From Bacillus kwashiorkori (GTDB lineage Bacteria; Bacillota; Bacilli; Bacillales; Caldibacillaceae): 33,916 bases of DNA. The stretch covers positions 1 through 33,916 of the forward strand of contig NZ_CTDX01000005.1 in the NCBI RefSeq assembly GCF_001375515.1. Direction: 5' to 3'. Below the pieces are notes generated by a model that was given only the letters and a program-made list of their open reading frames with translations, did not search any database and was not told the DNA's origin. The position numbers and the translations under genes were made by a program. Shown here one piece after another: positions 16,046 to 24,810 of this stretch. Each line of letters begins with the position of its first letter. Positions within the stretch are counted from its first letter, which is position 1.

Positions 16046-18016
16046 ATGAAAGCAATTAAATATATCATTAGCTTCAGCATAATATTTATCGGATTATTGA
16101 TTGTAGGAGAAAGTCATATCTTTTATGTTAATGACTTTTACACGAATTTTGCCAATACAACTTTATTTAAACAACCGAACACAACAGATGAAGAAATGAA
16201 AGATGATATTATTCAAGCTGCCGAGAATAACCAAGTAGACGTTTTTACTTTTATCAGTTCTCCCCGAGGCAGCTTTTCTACTGATTATGTAGTCTATGGG
16301 ACAGAGGGTGTGGAAGAAAACTTCCGTCAACAATTAAATATAGTTGAGGATACATACGAAAGCCTTTTCCTAGGGACAGTGTCATTTACATTCAAAAATT
16401 TAACTGAAATCGAAAGGATGGAAAATCTTTATCAATATTATGTCATTGGTGATGATGAAAAAGTCCAATCATTTAAAATAGATTTAATCGATACGTATGC
16501 AGGTAACCATCCACAATTTACCGATGAAAATAATCAATCTAGAAACAATATGATTTTTATTTGGATTATCATCATTTCTGTAATTTTACTACTTTCCTAC
16601 TATGACGTTATATTACAGAAAAAGGAAAGCCTTATTCGCATTACGATGGGGGAGTCAATTCATTGGCTTTATAGTAAAAATATCTTTTTAGACATTATTG
16701 TTTTATTGGCAAGTTTTCTAGTAAGCCTTTTATTTCTAGCAAAGTTCACAGCTGTTTATTTCCAATTTCCAGTAACGTTGATCATGTTCTCCTTATTACT
16801 ACTGTTAAATACAGTTGTATATAGTAACTTATATTTTTACAAGATAAAAGAGGTTTTTTCGAATACACTGCATTCAAAAAAATTACTTACGCTAAATTAC
16901 AGCTTAAAAATAATGACTACGATGCTAACTGTTTTTATCATCTCAAGTAATCTAGCATTTATTGCAGAGTCAGTAGATTTATATAAACAAAAAGCTTTTT
17001 TTCAAACATACAAAGATTATTCTTTTACAAGACTCAATTATAAACCCGTCCCAAGCGATGGTTCAACTTCATCTGACGCCATTATTAATAGCGCGAAGAT
17101 TCAACATCAATTTTACCGTGAATATATTGATGAGTTTAACGCTATCCTATTGTTTGATATTACTAGTTTAACGGAAGTGAATGGAATTTTTGCAAATAAA
17201 AATAGCCTAGACTATTTAACACAGGAAATCCCGGAGTTAGCAGACTATTCTTTCAATGATAAAATATATTTCATCATCCCAAGCAACTGGAAAAACAATC
17301 AAGAGATTATCGATAAGCTAAATCTAGCTGTTACTTTTTATGAAGGTAATGAAACAAATGAAGAAATAGAGGTAATCTATTACGAAAAAAATACTAAATT
17401 GATTACTATAGATGAAAACGACTTAAATGGTAGTAAATTTGTTAAAAAACCCGCCATTATCTTTAATAACAAAAGCTTAGATGGAAGTAGGGAATCAGAT
17501 GAAAATGTACATAAAATGAATTATTTCCACAATGTCATGTATAAATTGGATGAAGAAAAGTTTGGAGAATTTATTGCTGCCAATCAGTTGAAAAATGAAA
17601 TTGTTAGTAAAACCAATGTTTTAGAAAACTATTATGTTAAATGGAATTCTGCCAAAAGGATATTATATATAAACTCTATTTTTACAATACTCATCTTACT
17701 ATTAGAATTCATCATCATTGCATCAATTATCAAGCTAGAATATGAAGTAAATGCAATTGAACTAGCGCTAAAAAAAGTTTTAGGGTATAGCAAGCTAGAA
17801 AAATACCGTTTACTTATCATCATGAGTACTTTATCGACATTAGTTAGTATTTTAGCAACTATTCTTATAGCTGTTTTCAATGAAATGAATGGAATTCCAC
17901 TATTGATATTTGGTGGAGTTATGATATTCATCATGGAGTGGTTCCTGATTGTAATTTTCACAAACAAAAAGGAGAAAGCCAATGTTACAAAAATTTTGAA
18001 AGGAGGAAACTTATGA
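16046..18016 (+). CDS. Bacteriocin-associated integral membrane protein (DUF1430)
   Basis: A 656-residue membrane protein, the permease-like partner of lactococcin-972 clusters, needed for immunity and/or export. Helices are visible at about residues 5-22, then after a large outside domain at 170-188, 213-233, 240-260 and 290-308, then a second outside domain (about 320-535) and three helices at 540-560, 590-610 and 620-645. This FtsX/MacB-like layout, with a coupling stretch ELALKKVLGYSKLEKYRL near the C-terminus, fits the ABC partner. GGGGAGG lies upstream of the ATG. Its stop overlaps the next gene's start (ATGA), so the two are translationally coupled. Confidence 0.88.
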   Translation: MKAIKYIISFSIIFIGLLIVGESHIFYVNDFYTNFANTTLFKQPNTTDEEMKDDIIQAAENNQVDVFTFISSPRGSFSTDYVVYGTEGVEENFRQQLNIVEDTYESLFLGTVSFTFKNLTEIERMENLYQYYVIGDDEKVQSFKIDLIDTYAGNHPQFTDENNQSRNNMIFIWIIIISVILLLSYYDVILQKKESLIRITMGESIHWLYSKNIFLDIIVLLASFLVSLLFLAKFTAVYFQFPVTLIMFSLLLLLNTVVYSNLYFYKIKEVFSNTLHSKKLLTLNYSLKIMTTMLTVFIISSNLAFIAESVDLYKQKAFFQTYKDYSFTRLNYKPVPSDGSTSSDAIINSAKIQHQFYREYIDEFNAILLFDITSLTEVNGIFANKNSLDYLTQEIPELADYSFNDKIYFIIPSNWKNNQEIIDKLNLAVTFYEGNETNEEIEVIYYEKNTKLITIDENDLNGSKFVKKPAIIFNNKSLDGSRESDENVHKMNYFHNVMYKLDEEKFGEFIAANQLKNEIVSKTNVLENYYVKWNSAKRILYINSIFTILILLLEFIIIASIIKLEYEVNAIELALKKVLGYSKLEKYRLLIIMSTLSTLVSILATILIAVFNEMNGIPLLIFGGVMIFIMEWFLIVIFTNKKEKANVTKILKGGNL

Positions 18017-18621
18017 TAGAAATAAAGCATTTAACAAAGACATTTGAAAACAGAGTGTTATTTTCAGATTTCCATTTAACGATAGAAAATGGCAGCTTTG
18101 TCATTATTTCAGGGCCAAGCGGATGCGGTAAAACGACATTACTTAATATGATTGGTGCTCTTGAATCATTTGATAGTGGAGAAATTATTGTTGATGGGAT
18201 AGATGTAAAAAATAAAAGGAACCATTTAAACTATTTTAGAACTAAAATAGGTTTCCTATTTCAAAACTTTGCTCTCGTTGATAATAAAACAGTTCTAGAA
18301 AATTTAAAGCTAATAAGAAAAAATAGTAAGACAGCTTTATCCATTGAACAAGCGCTAGAAATGGTAGGGTTAGCAGAGAAAGTAAATAAAAAGGTCTATA
18401 CACTTTCAGGAGGCGAACAACAAAGAGTAGCACTCGCAAGACTCATGCTAAAAAAATGTGATATCATCCTTGCCGATGAACCAACTGGCTCACTTGATAA
18501 AGGAAATGCAGAAACAGTATTAACTATTTTAAAGCAACTAAATGAGCAAGGAAAAACAGTAATTCTCGTCACTCATGATGAAAATATCAAAAGTAAAGGA
18601 GATTATGTGGTGAGCTTATGA
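18013..18621 (+). CDS. Bacteriocin ABC transporter ATP-binding protein (lactococcin 972 group)
   Basis: A 202-residue ABC ATPase driving the neighbouring DUF1430 protein. Walker A GPSGCGKTT near residue 36, Q-loop in GFLFQNFALV, signature LSGGEQQRVALARLML, Walker B CDIILADEPTGS and the H-loop ILVTHD are all present and intact. Length and sequence are of the MacB/LolD type used by bacteriocin exporters of the lactococcin 972 group. The ATG at 18013 is chosen because AAAGGAGG precedes it; the in-frame extension back to 17938 lies within the upstream gene. Start overlaps the DUF1430 stop and its own stop overlaps the next ATG (ATGA), making a tightly coupled set. Confidence 0.95.
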   Translation: MIEIKHLTKTFENRVLFSDFHLTIENGSFVIISGPSGCGKTTLLNMIGALESFDSGEIIVDGIDVKNKRNHLNYFRTKIGFLFQNFALVDNKTVLENLKLIRKNSKTALSIEQALEMVGLAEKVNKKVYTLSGGEQQRVALARLMLKKCDIILADEPTGSLDKGNAETVLTILKQLNEQGKTVILVTHDENIKSKGDYVVSL

Positions 18622-19052
18622 AAAGAAGAATTTTATTAACCGTAATTGTCCTTTTAGGGATATTTGCCACTTGGAACATAATCTGGCTTATATATGTAAA
18701 TGTCAAATTTGAAAAATATATGGAGGCAGTTCCGAAAAATGATTTAGGAGCTCATATATTAGAAAAAGATGGGTATGTTTTTAATGTAAAAAAACCTGAA
18801 TACTTGAGCTTTACTGGCAACCTCGGTGTATCTAAATTGAATAGTTTAGATGGCTTAATTATATGGCCACTATTATTTGGCGGATATGAATATGGACTTC
18901 GTCTACAGACGGAGGAGGGAGTTTTGGAAATTACAGTAGACGACAATAAAGAGCTACTCCAATCAAAAATGAATAAGACTACTTATGATAAATATAAAGA
19001 GGATATAGAAAAATTATTTGCTATCGCTGAGGAAGTTTGGGATTTACCGTAA
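18618..19052 (+). CDS. Small membrane-anchored protein of the bacteriocin cluster
   Basis: A 144-residue protein with one N-terminal helix (ILLTVIVLLGIFATWNIIWL, residues 5-27) and an outside or membrane-facing domain rich in aromatic and charged residues (YVFNVKKPEYLSFTG, LIIWPLLFGGYEYGLRLQ). No family is recognised. It overlaps the ABC ATPase gene by ATGA, so it belongs to the same transcript and probably the same complex. A role as an extra immunity or accessory protein of the bacteriocin is an inference from position only; a few lactococcin-972-type clusters end with such a small gene. Confidence 0.7.
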   Translation: MKRRILLTVIVLLGIFATWNIIWLIYVNVKFEKYMEAVPKNDLGAHILEKDGYVFNVKKPEYLSFTGNLGVSKLNSLDGLIIWPLLFGGYEYGLRLQTEEGVLEITVDDNKELLQSKMNKTTYDKYKEDIEKLFAIAEEVWDLP

Positions 19053-19358
19053 AAGACAGTACAAATCATCTTATGAATATTTATCACAAATAAAAAAACA
19101 AAGGAAATAGTTATTAATAAAAATTTACAATGAATTAAAGTTTTTTAACTTGGCAATCGTAAAAACTTTATATACAATTATATTGGATTAACTAGAGATA
19201 TGGATTAGTGCTTATTTACTATCTACTATCTCTATCTTTGTGATTGTACATAAAACAAAATAAGGGGTGTTTGCTTAGAAGGCTGTTTCACAAAGTTGTC
19301 TACATAGGATAATCAAAGTCATTGGGAAAGAAATTTACTAGGGGAGGAAGAACAAAAT
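19053..19358. other. Intergenic region with promoter and long leader of the nucleotidase gene
   Basis: No gene. It holds a good sigma-A promoter at 19150-19178 (separate entry) and, after it, a leader of about 170 bases with AT-rich inverted stretches such as AGAGATAT...ATCTCT. A short piece at about 19285-19310 (AAGGCTGTTTCACAAAG) resembles insertion-sequence ends, but there is no partner in the window. Confidence 0.4.
19150..19178 (+). promoter_or_regulatory. Sigma-A promoter of the nucleotidase gene
   Basis: TTGGCA, exactly 17 bases, then TACAAT. Each box differs from consensus at one position. Transcription would begin about 170 bases before the ATG at 19359. Confidence 0.6.
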
Positions 19359-21311
19359 ATGCCAAAGTTTTTTAAGAAAAAGTTAACTACACTATCTGTT
19401 GCTTTAGTCACGGTATTTGCATTAATGTTTTCTCCAGTCGCTATTGCAGCCGAGTCACAACCGGTTGAAGGTGATTTCACCTTAACAATTATGCATGTAA
19501 ATGATACTCATGCACGTACACATTTATTCCCTAAAGTTTATACTGCAATAAAGGAAGTGCGTGCTGAAAACCCTGATGCACTATTATTACATGCTGGAGA
19601 TGCTTTCTCGGGTACGCTATATTTCAACGAATTTAAGGGACAAGCGGATTTAGCTTTAATGAATGAAATGGGCTTTGATGCGATGGTTTATGGGAACCAT
19701 GAATTTGACCTTGGAATTAATGAGGAAGGCCATAAATCTTTAGCTGAATTTGTGAAAAATGCCAATTTCCCAGTGTTAGGTTCAAATATTGACTTTTCTA
19801 AAGATCCATTTATGGCAGAGCTTGCTGATGGGGGAAGTTTAGTAGAAAATGCCCAAGGCGGAAAAAGCTACTTTAGTATTGTTAAAGAAATTGACGGGGA
19901 AAAAGTCGGTATCTTTGGCTTAACAACAGAAGATACAAAAAATATTTCTAGCCCGATGAACGTAATATTTAACAACTATTTAGAAACAGCTGAAAAAGCA
20001 GTAAAAGAATTTGAAGATAAAGGGATTAATAAAATTGTCGCTTTAACACATCTTGGTTATAACAATGGTAATAAAGCGTTTGGTGATGATTTACTACTTG
20101 CCCAAGTTGATGGGATTGATATTATCGTAGGTGGGCACTCTCATAGTAAATTAGAAGAACCAGTTGTAATCAATATAGATGCAGAAGGTAAAGAAAAAGA
20201 TCCGACTGTAATTGTTCAAGCATCTCAATATGTTGAGTATCTTGGAAAACTTGAAGTAAGTTTTGATGATAATGGTGTAGTAGTATCTCACGCTGGCGAA
20301 CTAATCGGCGGTGTTAAAGATATGAGCGCAGATGAAAACTTAGATAATGTGTTAAAGCCATATAAAGATAAAGTAGAACAAAAGATGAATGAAAAAATTG
20401 GGGCAACTGCTGTTAAAGAATTAACTAATCCACGTTTTAGTGATGGAGACAGCATAAGTGTCCGTGCAAATGAAACAGAGTTAGGAAATTTAATTACAGA
20501 TGCAATGCTGGCAAGAGTTAAGAAAAACCCTGAATTCGCTGACACAGTAATCGCCTTCCAAAATGGTGGCGGAATTCGAGCAGCGATTCCTGCTGGTGAT
20601 ATTACAGCTGGACAAGTAATTGCAGTCCTTCCATTCGGTAATGACCCAGTAGTTGCTACTTTAACAGGTGCTGAAATTAAAGAAGTTCTCGAAACTAGTG
20701 TAAAAAATGCTCCAAATGAAAATGGTGGATTTCTACACGTATCTGGAATGAGATTTGTCTATGATAGTACGTTAGAAGTAGGAAATCGTGTCTTAAAAAT
20801 GGAAGTAAATATTAATGGAGAATATGTAGACATTGAAGAAGATAAAGAATACCGTATAACAACGAACTCTTTCACCGGTCGTGGCGGAGACGGTTATGAT
20901 GTATTTGCAAAAGCGTATAATGATGGACGCGTTACTCAAACAGGGGAAATTGATTGGCAACAATTAGCCGATTATATGGCTGAAGATTTAAATGGGGTAG
21001 TTGATCCGAAAATTGAGGGCCGAATTATTGATTTAAAAGGGGAAGAACTACCAGGAGAAGATGATTCAAATAATGAGGAAAATCCAACACAGCCTGGAAA
21101 TGAAGAGGATCCCGTCAATGATGAAGGTACAGGCACTGGAGAAGATGAAGGTACAGGGTCTGAAGGTGATGAAACGAATAAAGAAACAGAAGAAGGAGCA
21201 AAATTACCTAACACTTCCGTCGATTCGTTTACAATGCTGTTATTAGGTTCAATTATGACAGTTATTGGTGGGGTAATCCTAATTGTTAGAAGAAGACTTT
21301 CCATTCAATAA
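19359..21311 (+). CDS. Cell-wall anchored 5'-nucleotidase / metallophosphatase
   Basis: A 650-residue exported enzyme that removes phosphate from nucleotides or similar compounds outside the cell. Signal peptide at residues 1-30 (cleavage near AIAAES). The metallophosphatase domain has IMHVNDTHAR, LLHAGDAFSGT, YGNHEFDLG, THLGYN and GGHSHS, all with their metal ligands. The 5'-nucleotidase C-terminal domain follows with NETELGNLITDAM, FQNGGGIRA and NSFTGRGGDGYD. After an acidic, Gly/Thr-rich linker comes LPNTS, a hydrophobic helix and RRRLSIQ: a sortase signal of the LPxTS kind, like the LPDTS/LPDTA of B. subtilis YfkN and YhcR that are anchored by YhcS. AGGGGAGGAAG precedes the ATG. A clear terminator follows. 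Confidence 0.93.
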   Translation: MPKFFKKKLTTLSVALVTVFALMFSPVAIAAESQPVEGDFTLTIMHVNDTHARTHLFPKVYTAIKEVRAENPDALLLHAGDAFSGTLYFNEFKGQADLALMNEMGFDAMVYGNHEFDLGINEEGHKSLAEFVKNANFPVLGSNIDFSKDPFMAELADGGSLVENAQGGKSYFSIVKEIDGEKVGIFGLTTEDTKNISSPMNVIFNNYLETAEKAVKEFEDKGINKIVALTHLGYNNGNKAFGDDLLLAQVDGIDIIVGGHSHSKLEEPVVINIDAEGKEKDPTVIVQASQYVEYLGKLEVSFDDNGVVVSHAGELIGGVKDMSADENLDNVLKPYKDKVEQKMNEKIGATAVKELTNPRFSDGDSISVRANETELGNLITDAMLARVKKNPEFADTVIAFQNGGGIRAAIPAGDITAGQVIAVLPFGNDPVVATLTGAEIKEVLETSVKNAPNENGGFLHVSGMRFVYDSTLEVGNRVLKMEVNINGEYVDIEEDKEYRITTNSFTGRGGDGYDVFAKAYNDGRVTQTGEIDWQQLADYMAEDLNGVVDPKIEGRIIDLKGEELPGEDDSNNEENPTQPGNEEDPVNDEGTGTGEDEGTGSEGDETNKETEEGAKLPNTSVDSFTMLLLGSIMTVIGGVILIVRRRLSIQ

Positions 21312-21329
21312 TTGTTAACATATAGAACA

Positions 21330-21376
21330 AGGCTGCATTTAGTGAGATGAGGTCCACTTTTGCAGCCTCTTTTTTT
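21330..21376. terminator. Terminator of the nucleotidase gene
   Basis: AGGCTGCATTTAGTG pairs with CACTTTTGCAGCCT, followed by CTTTTTTTT. It lies between convergent genes; the strong T-run serves the plus-strand transcript. Confidence 0.85.
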
Positions 21377-21393
21377 GATGTTCAGCTGGAATA

Positions 21394-22344
21394 TTATTTC
21401 GGTACAAATTCGCCATTTATTTCAAAAATATCTTGCCCATTCTTTAACCGAATGTCCTTCCCTTTTACATATAGATTCGCTTTAAACAATGAAGAATAAT
21501 TCCCATATATATCCTTGTTATAATTCGGATAATAATTATCCTGCACATAACTAGTTGCGGAAACTTCTATATAATATAGACCATTTGCCAATTCTTTAAT
21601 AGCTAGCAGTTCATCTAAAAATTGGTCCATTTTCTCATTACTGAATGTGCCGTTATATTCATAATGAAGATGAATTTTTGGTGTAAATTCTTGGTTTTTT
21701 TCTTCATCTACTTGAAGAATCATATATTTTTCAATAAATGATTTGGCATCTTCTTCTGTCGGGTTTGCAAAATCATTGTTACGGTAATTTTTTAAAAAAT
21801 CAGGGAGGAGATGTTGCTCAAAAAATCGGTCTTTATTTAAGTAAAAAAACATATAAATTCCGAACATATTATCAACTGCTTCATTTTTCACAAACTTCAA
21901 TTGCGGATCAAGAGAATGATTAATAGCCCGCTGAAATCCAGTTTGAAAGGCAATTGGGTATAAGTGGCCAATAACGGCATCATCCAGCCCATATCCGTGG
22001 GAATTTTTAATTAATCCAATACTGGATACTTTAGACAATTTACGTGGTTTATTTTCCGTATCAACAGTAACAATGGCATGATTTTGATAATAGGGTATAT
22101 TTCTTGTCGAATAATAGACAGCAATTTCTCCTTCGTTACGTCTTTTAAAGCCTGTTGTATAATCAACCTTCTCTTCACCTATTTCCACATCTAAACCTAA
22201 ATTTAATAGCGCTTGTTTAACCATCGCTTTTGCCTCTTCTTGCGTTTTTGATGACTCAAGAAACTTTTCCCCTTCTTTTGAGAAACAACTAGTACAAAAT
22301 ATAGTAAAAAATAGTACACAGCCCACTTGTATTAACTTTTTCAT
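21394..22344 (-). CDS. Putative lipoprotein, possibly DUF1672-like
   Basis: A 316-residue protein with a short basic start, a hydrophobic helix (VGCVLFFTIFC) and TSCFS, so Cys20 is a likely lipidation site, though the residue three before it is Cys rather than the usual Leu/Val. The rest is an outside domain with EEAKAMVKQALLNLGLDVEI, AIVTVDTENKP, GHLYPIAFQTGFQRAI, a middle part MFGIYMFFYLNKDRFFE and a strand-helix-strand HLHYEYNG...LYYIEVSATSY near residue 225-265. The general order resembles the DUF1672 lipoproteins of staphylococci and bacilli, but similarity is distant. Function unknown. It converges on the nucleotidase gene and appears monocistronic. Confidence 0.65.
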   Translation of the reverse strand: MKKLIQVGCVLFFTIFCTSCFSKEGEKFLESSKTQEEAKAMVKQALLNLGLDVEIGEEKVDYTTGFKRRNEGEIAVYYSTRNIPYYQNHAIVTVDTENKPRKLSKVSSIGLIKNSHGYGLDDAVIGHLYPIAFQTGFQRAINHSLDPQLKFVKNEAVDNMFGIYMFFYLNKDRFFEQHLLPDFLKNYRNNDFANPTEEDAKSFIEKYMILQVDEEKNQEFTPKIHLHYEYNGTFSNEKMDQFLDELLAIKELANGLYYIEVSATSYVQDNYYPNYNKDIYGNYSSLFKANLYVKGKDIRLKNGQDIFEINGEFVPK

Positions 22345-22570
22345 TCAAACACCCCTCGCACCATATACTTATTATAAAAGATTTAAAAAGGAACGGAATG
22401 GTAATTAAGGCTTATTTTTCAATCATTTTGACTATCCGTATGAAAATTTGTAAAATGAAGGAAATGATATTGTTGTTTCCAACTATTGACTGTTGTAAAA
22501 ACTATTGAACATATAAGTTTCTTCCATTAATATTATTTTGGGTATAATTTAATGAATGGAGATGTTAATG

Positions 22571-23290
22571 ATGGGCCGTAAATGGAATAATATTAAAGAC
22601 AAAAAAGCGGCAAAAGATGCAAATACAAGTCGTATTTATGCAAAATTTGGTCGGGAAATTTATGTCGCTGCTAAGCAAGGTGAGCCCGATCCAGAACTTA
22701 ATCAGGCATTAAGAATGGTACTAGAACGGGCAAAAACGTATAACGTACCGAGAGCAATTATTGACCGCGCCATTGAAAAAGCAAAAGGTAGTGCAGATGA
22801 AACGTATGACCAACTTCGATATGAAGGTTTTGGACCTAATGGATCGATGGTGATAGTCGATGCTTTAACGAATAATGTGAACCGAACTGCATCGGAAGTT
22901 CGTGCCGCTTTCGGTAAAAATGGTGGTAACATGGGTGTTAGTGGTTCAGTTGCATATATGTTTGATGAAACAGCTGTCTTTGGTATCGAAGGAAAAACGG
23001 CTGACGATGTGCTTGAAATGTTAATGGAAGCGGACCTTGATGTACGAGATATTTTAGAAGAAGAAGATACCGTAATTATTTATGCGGAACCAGATCAATT
23101 CCATTCCATTCAAGAAGTATTAAAACAAAACAGGATTACCGAATTTACTGTCGCAGAAATTACGATGTTAGCAAAAAATGAAGTAGTGTTACCAGAAGTT
23201 GACCGAGCACAATTTGAAAAACTAATGGATGCACTAGAAGATTTAGAAGATGTTCAACAAGTGTATCATAACGTCGATTTAGAAGATTAA
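22571..23290 (+). CDS. yeeI: YebC/PmpR family protein (YeeI)
   Basis: A 239-residue cytoplasmic protein of the YebC family. Older work treats the family as transcription regulators; more recent work links YebC proteins, including the Bacillus YeeI type, to relief of ribosomes stalled on proline-rich stretches. It begins [20 protein letters not shown], then [20 protein letters not shown] and [15 protein letters not shown], followed by the central [19 protein letters not shown] and [16 protein letters not shown], which define the family. The ATG at 22571 is chosen because the family starts MGRKW and GGAG lies nine bases upstream; the in-frame ATGs at 22556 and 22568 are less likely. Full length, followed by a terminator. 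Confidence 0.93.
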   Translation: MGRKWNNIKDKKAAKDANTSRIYAKFGREIYVAAKQGEPDPELNQALRMVLERAKTYNVPRAIIDRAIEKAKGSADETYDQLRYEGFGPNGSMVIVDALTNNVNRTASEVRAAFGKNGGNMGVSGSVAYMFDETAVFGIEGKTADDVLEMLMEADLDVRDILEEEDTVIIYAEPDQFHSIQEVLKQNRITEFTVAEITMLAKNEVVLPEVDRAQFEKLMDALEDLEDVQQVYHNVDLED

Positions 23291-23308
23291 TTAGCGGTAT
23301 AAAAAGAA

Positions 23309-23361
23309 GCTGACTCAAAAGGTTGATAAAAGGACCTTTCTGAGCCGGCATCTTTTCTTTA
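23309..23361 (+). terminator. Terminator after yeeI
   Basis: GCTGACTCAAAAGGT pairs with ACCTTTCTGAGCCGGC (about 13 pairs, one bulge) and is followed by ATCTTTTCTTT. Confidence 0.8.
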
Positions 23362-23493
23362 AAGTTGTTTTTTTGCAATTTCTTTATTTTTTATAAGTGT
23401 TTCCCACTTTTTCACAATATGTGCAACAAAAATAATACCCCTTTCCACTGTATTCTTCAAAAGGCCTCTTAGTGAAAAACGCCAGTTATCCCT
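23359..23493 (-). pseudogene. Possible C-terminal gene remnant, unrecognised
   Basis: Minus-strand frame of 44 codons with no start codon: WRFSLRGLLKNTVERGIIFV, then AHIVKKWETLIKNKEIAKKQL and TAA. The composition (amphipathic, helix-like, no odd residues) looks like the end of a protein, but I cannot name a family. It lies just behind the yeeI terminator. Confidence 0.25.
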
Positions 23494-23805
23494 CTACTTG
23501 AAGCAAATCACCTTTAACTCTCCTATTCAGCTAATACGCCCCCTGCTTCATTCAAACAATCCCACTGATTAACGAGAAAGAAAAAAACAACAAGAAATTC
23601 GACTATTGAGTCATACTAAGGAGAGGAATCATTTAATTTCTGTGTTATGAAAGTTGTTGAATTCATTATTTTATGGGATTATAGGACTGGTGTAGGAAAA
23701 ATTTATAGAATGACAATTATAAGGATATAACTGAGTGCTCAGTGCTGTGAAAAAATTATGTTACTATTAGATAGTAAAACATTTTATAGGAAGTGAAACA
23801 GGTAG
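23494..23805. other. Upstream region of the mevalonate genes
   Basis: No gene seen. AT-rich, with a near-palindrome CTGAGTGCTCAG near 23731. No clear -35/-10 pair with 17-base spacing was found, so the promoter of the mevalonate genes remains unassigned. Confidence 0.3.
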
Positions 23806-24759
23806 ATGATAGAACCGTCAAAAAAGACAGGGATAGCCGAAGCCCATAGTAAGCTCATTTTAATGGGAGAACATGCTGTTGTATATAGAAAGCCGGCGAT
23901 TGCTATTCCTTTTCCTATATTAAATGCATCTTCCATTATAGAAAAAACGAATAGCAAAATAATTTATATTAATAGTCATTTATACAATGGTCCAGCAGAT
24001 GCTGCACCAACATTTTTACAAGGAATTGTCAAAAGTATAGATGCAGTCTTAACCTACTTACAAAAACCGAAAATGGGATTCACGATACATATTAAGTCAG
24101 AAATACCAATTGGACGTGGTTTAGGCTCCAGTGCAGCAATTGCACTCGCAGTTATAAAAGCTGTATTTCAATATTTTCAAGTTCGAGCAGATAAAAGTCT
24201 CCTTCTTAAATTTGTAGAAATAGCAGAAAAACATGCTCACGGAAATCCTAGTGGGATTGATATGGAAGCGGCTTATGAAAAGGAACCTATTTGGTTTATT
24301 AAAGGTGAAAAAACTGATACGATAAAAATTAAATGTCCCTTTTTCCTTGTTGTAGCTGATACAGGAAGGTTTGGTGAAACATATGCCGCCGTTAGTAGTA
24401 TCCGGGAAAAATATGAATCTAACCGACGTGAAACAGAATTAGCTATTAACAAAATTGCTGATGCAACATTTGAGGCAAAAATGGCTTTACAATCAGGTAG
24501 GCTACCTGCATTAGGACAAGCGATGAATGAAGCCCAACGTCAATTAACTAACTTAGGTGTTAGTGACAATCATTTAGACAACTTAATTGCTTTAGCTAGG
24601 CAAAAGGGAGCATTAGGTGCAAAACTTACAGGTGGTGGTCGAGGAGGATGTATGATTGCCCTCACCGATTCGTTATCAACCGCAGAAGGGCTGGCACAAC
24701 AGTTATTGGCTGGTGGTGCAAGTCAAGCGTGGGCATATCAAGTACAATCAACCGATTAA
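23806..24759 (+). CDS. mvk: Mevalonate kinase
   Basis: GHMP kinase of 317 residues that phosphorylates mevalonate with ATP, the first step of the lower mevalonate pathway. N-terminal GIAEAHSKLILMGEHAVVY carries the substrate-binding HSK and GEHAVVY typical of mevalonate kinase; motif 2 (ATP loop) is PIGRGLGSSAAIALAV near residue 106; HAHGNPSGIDMEA is the catalytic Asp segment; motif 3 is LGAKLTGGGRGGCMIAL near 277. Length is normal. AGGAAGTGA lies upstream of the ATG. Followed after 51 bases by mvaD and then mvaK2 and fni in the same direction, the order seen in staphylococci and lactic acid bacteria. Confidence 0.96.
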   Translation: MIEPSKKTGIAEAHSKLILMGEHAVVYRKPAIAIPFPILNASSIIEKTNSKIIYINSHLYNGPADAAPTFLQGIVKSIDAVLTYLQKPKMGFTIHIKSEIPIGRGLGSSAAIALAVIKAVFQYFQVRADKSLLLKFVEIAEKHAHGNPSGIDMEAAYEKEPIWFIKGEKTDTIKIKCPFFLVVADTGRFGETYAAVSSIREKYESNRRETELAINKIADATFEAKMALQSGRLPALGQAMNEAQRQLTNLGVSDNHLDNLIALARQKGALGAKLTGGGRGGCMIALTDSLSTAEGLAQQLLAGGASQAWAYQVQSTD

Positions 24760-24810
24760 CCTTAAGTGAGTATTTATTGAATTATTTTACTACAGAAAGC
24801 GGGGATACTC

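Noticed and set aside
17632..18030. A 132-codon minus-strand frame inside the DUF1430 gene
   Set aside because: Antisense shadow of hydrophobic helices.
19285..19320. AAGGCTGTTTCACAAAG-like sequence as an insertion-sequence end
   Set aside because: No partner terminus or transposase fragment nearby.
21061..21246. Open frames on both strands over the acidic linker of the nucleotidase
   Set aside because: Caused by the biased codon content of the Glu/Asp/Gly repeats.
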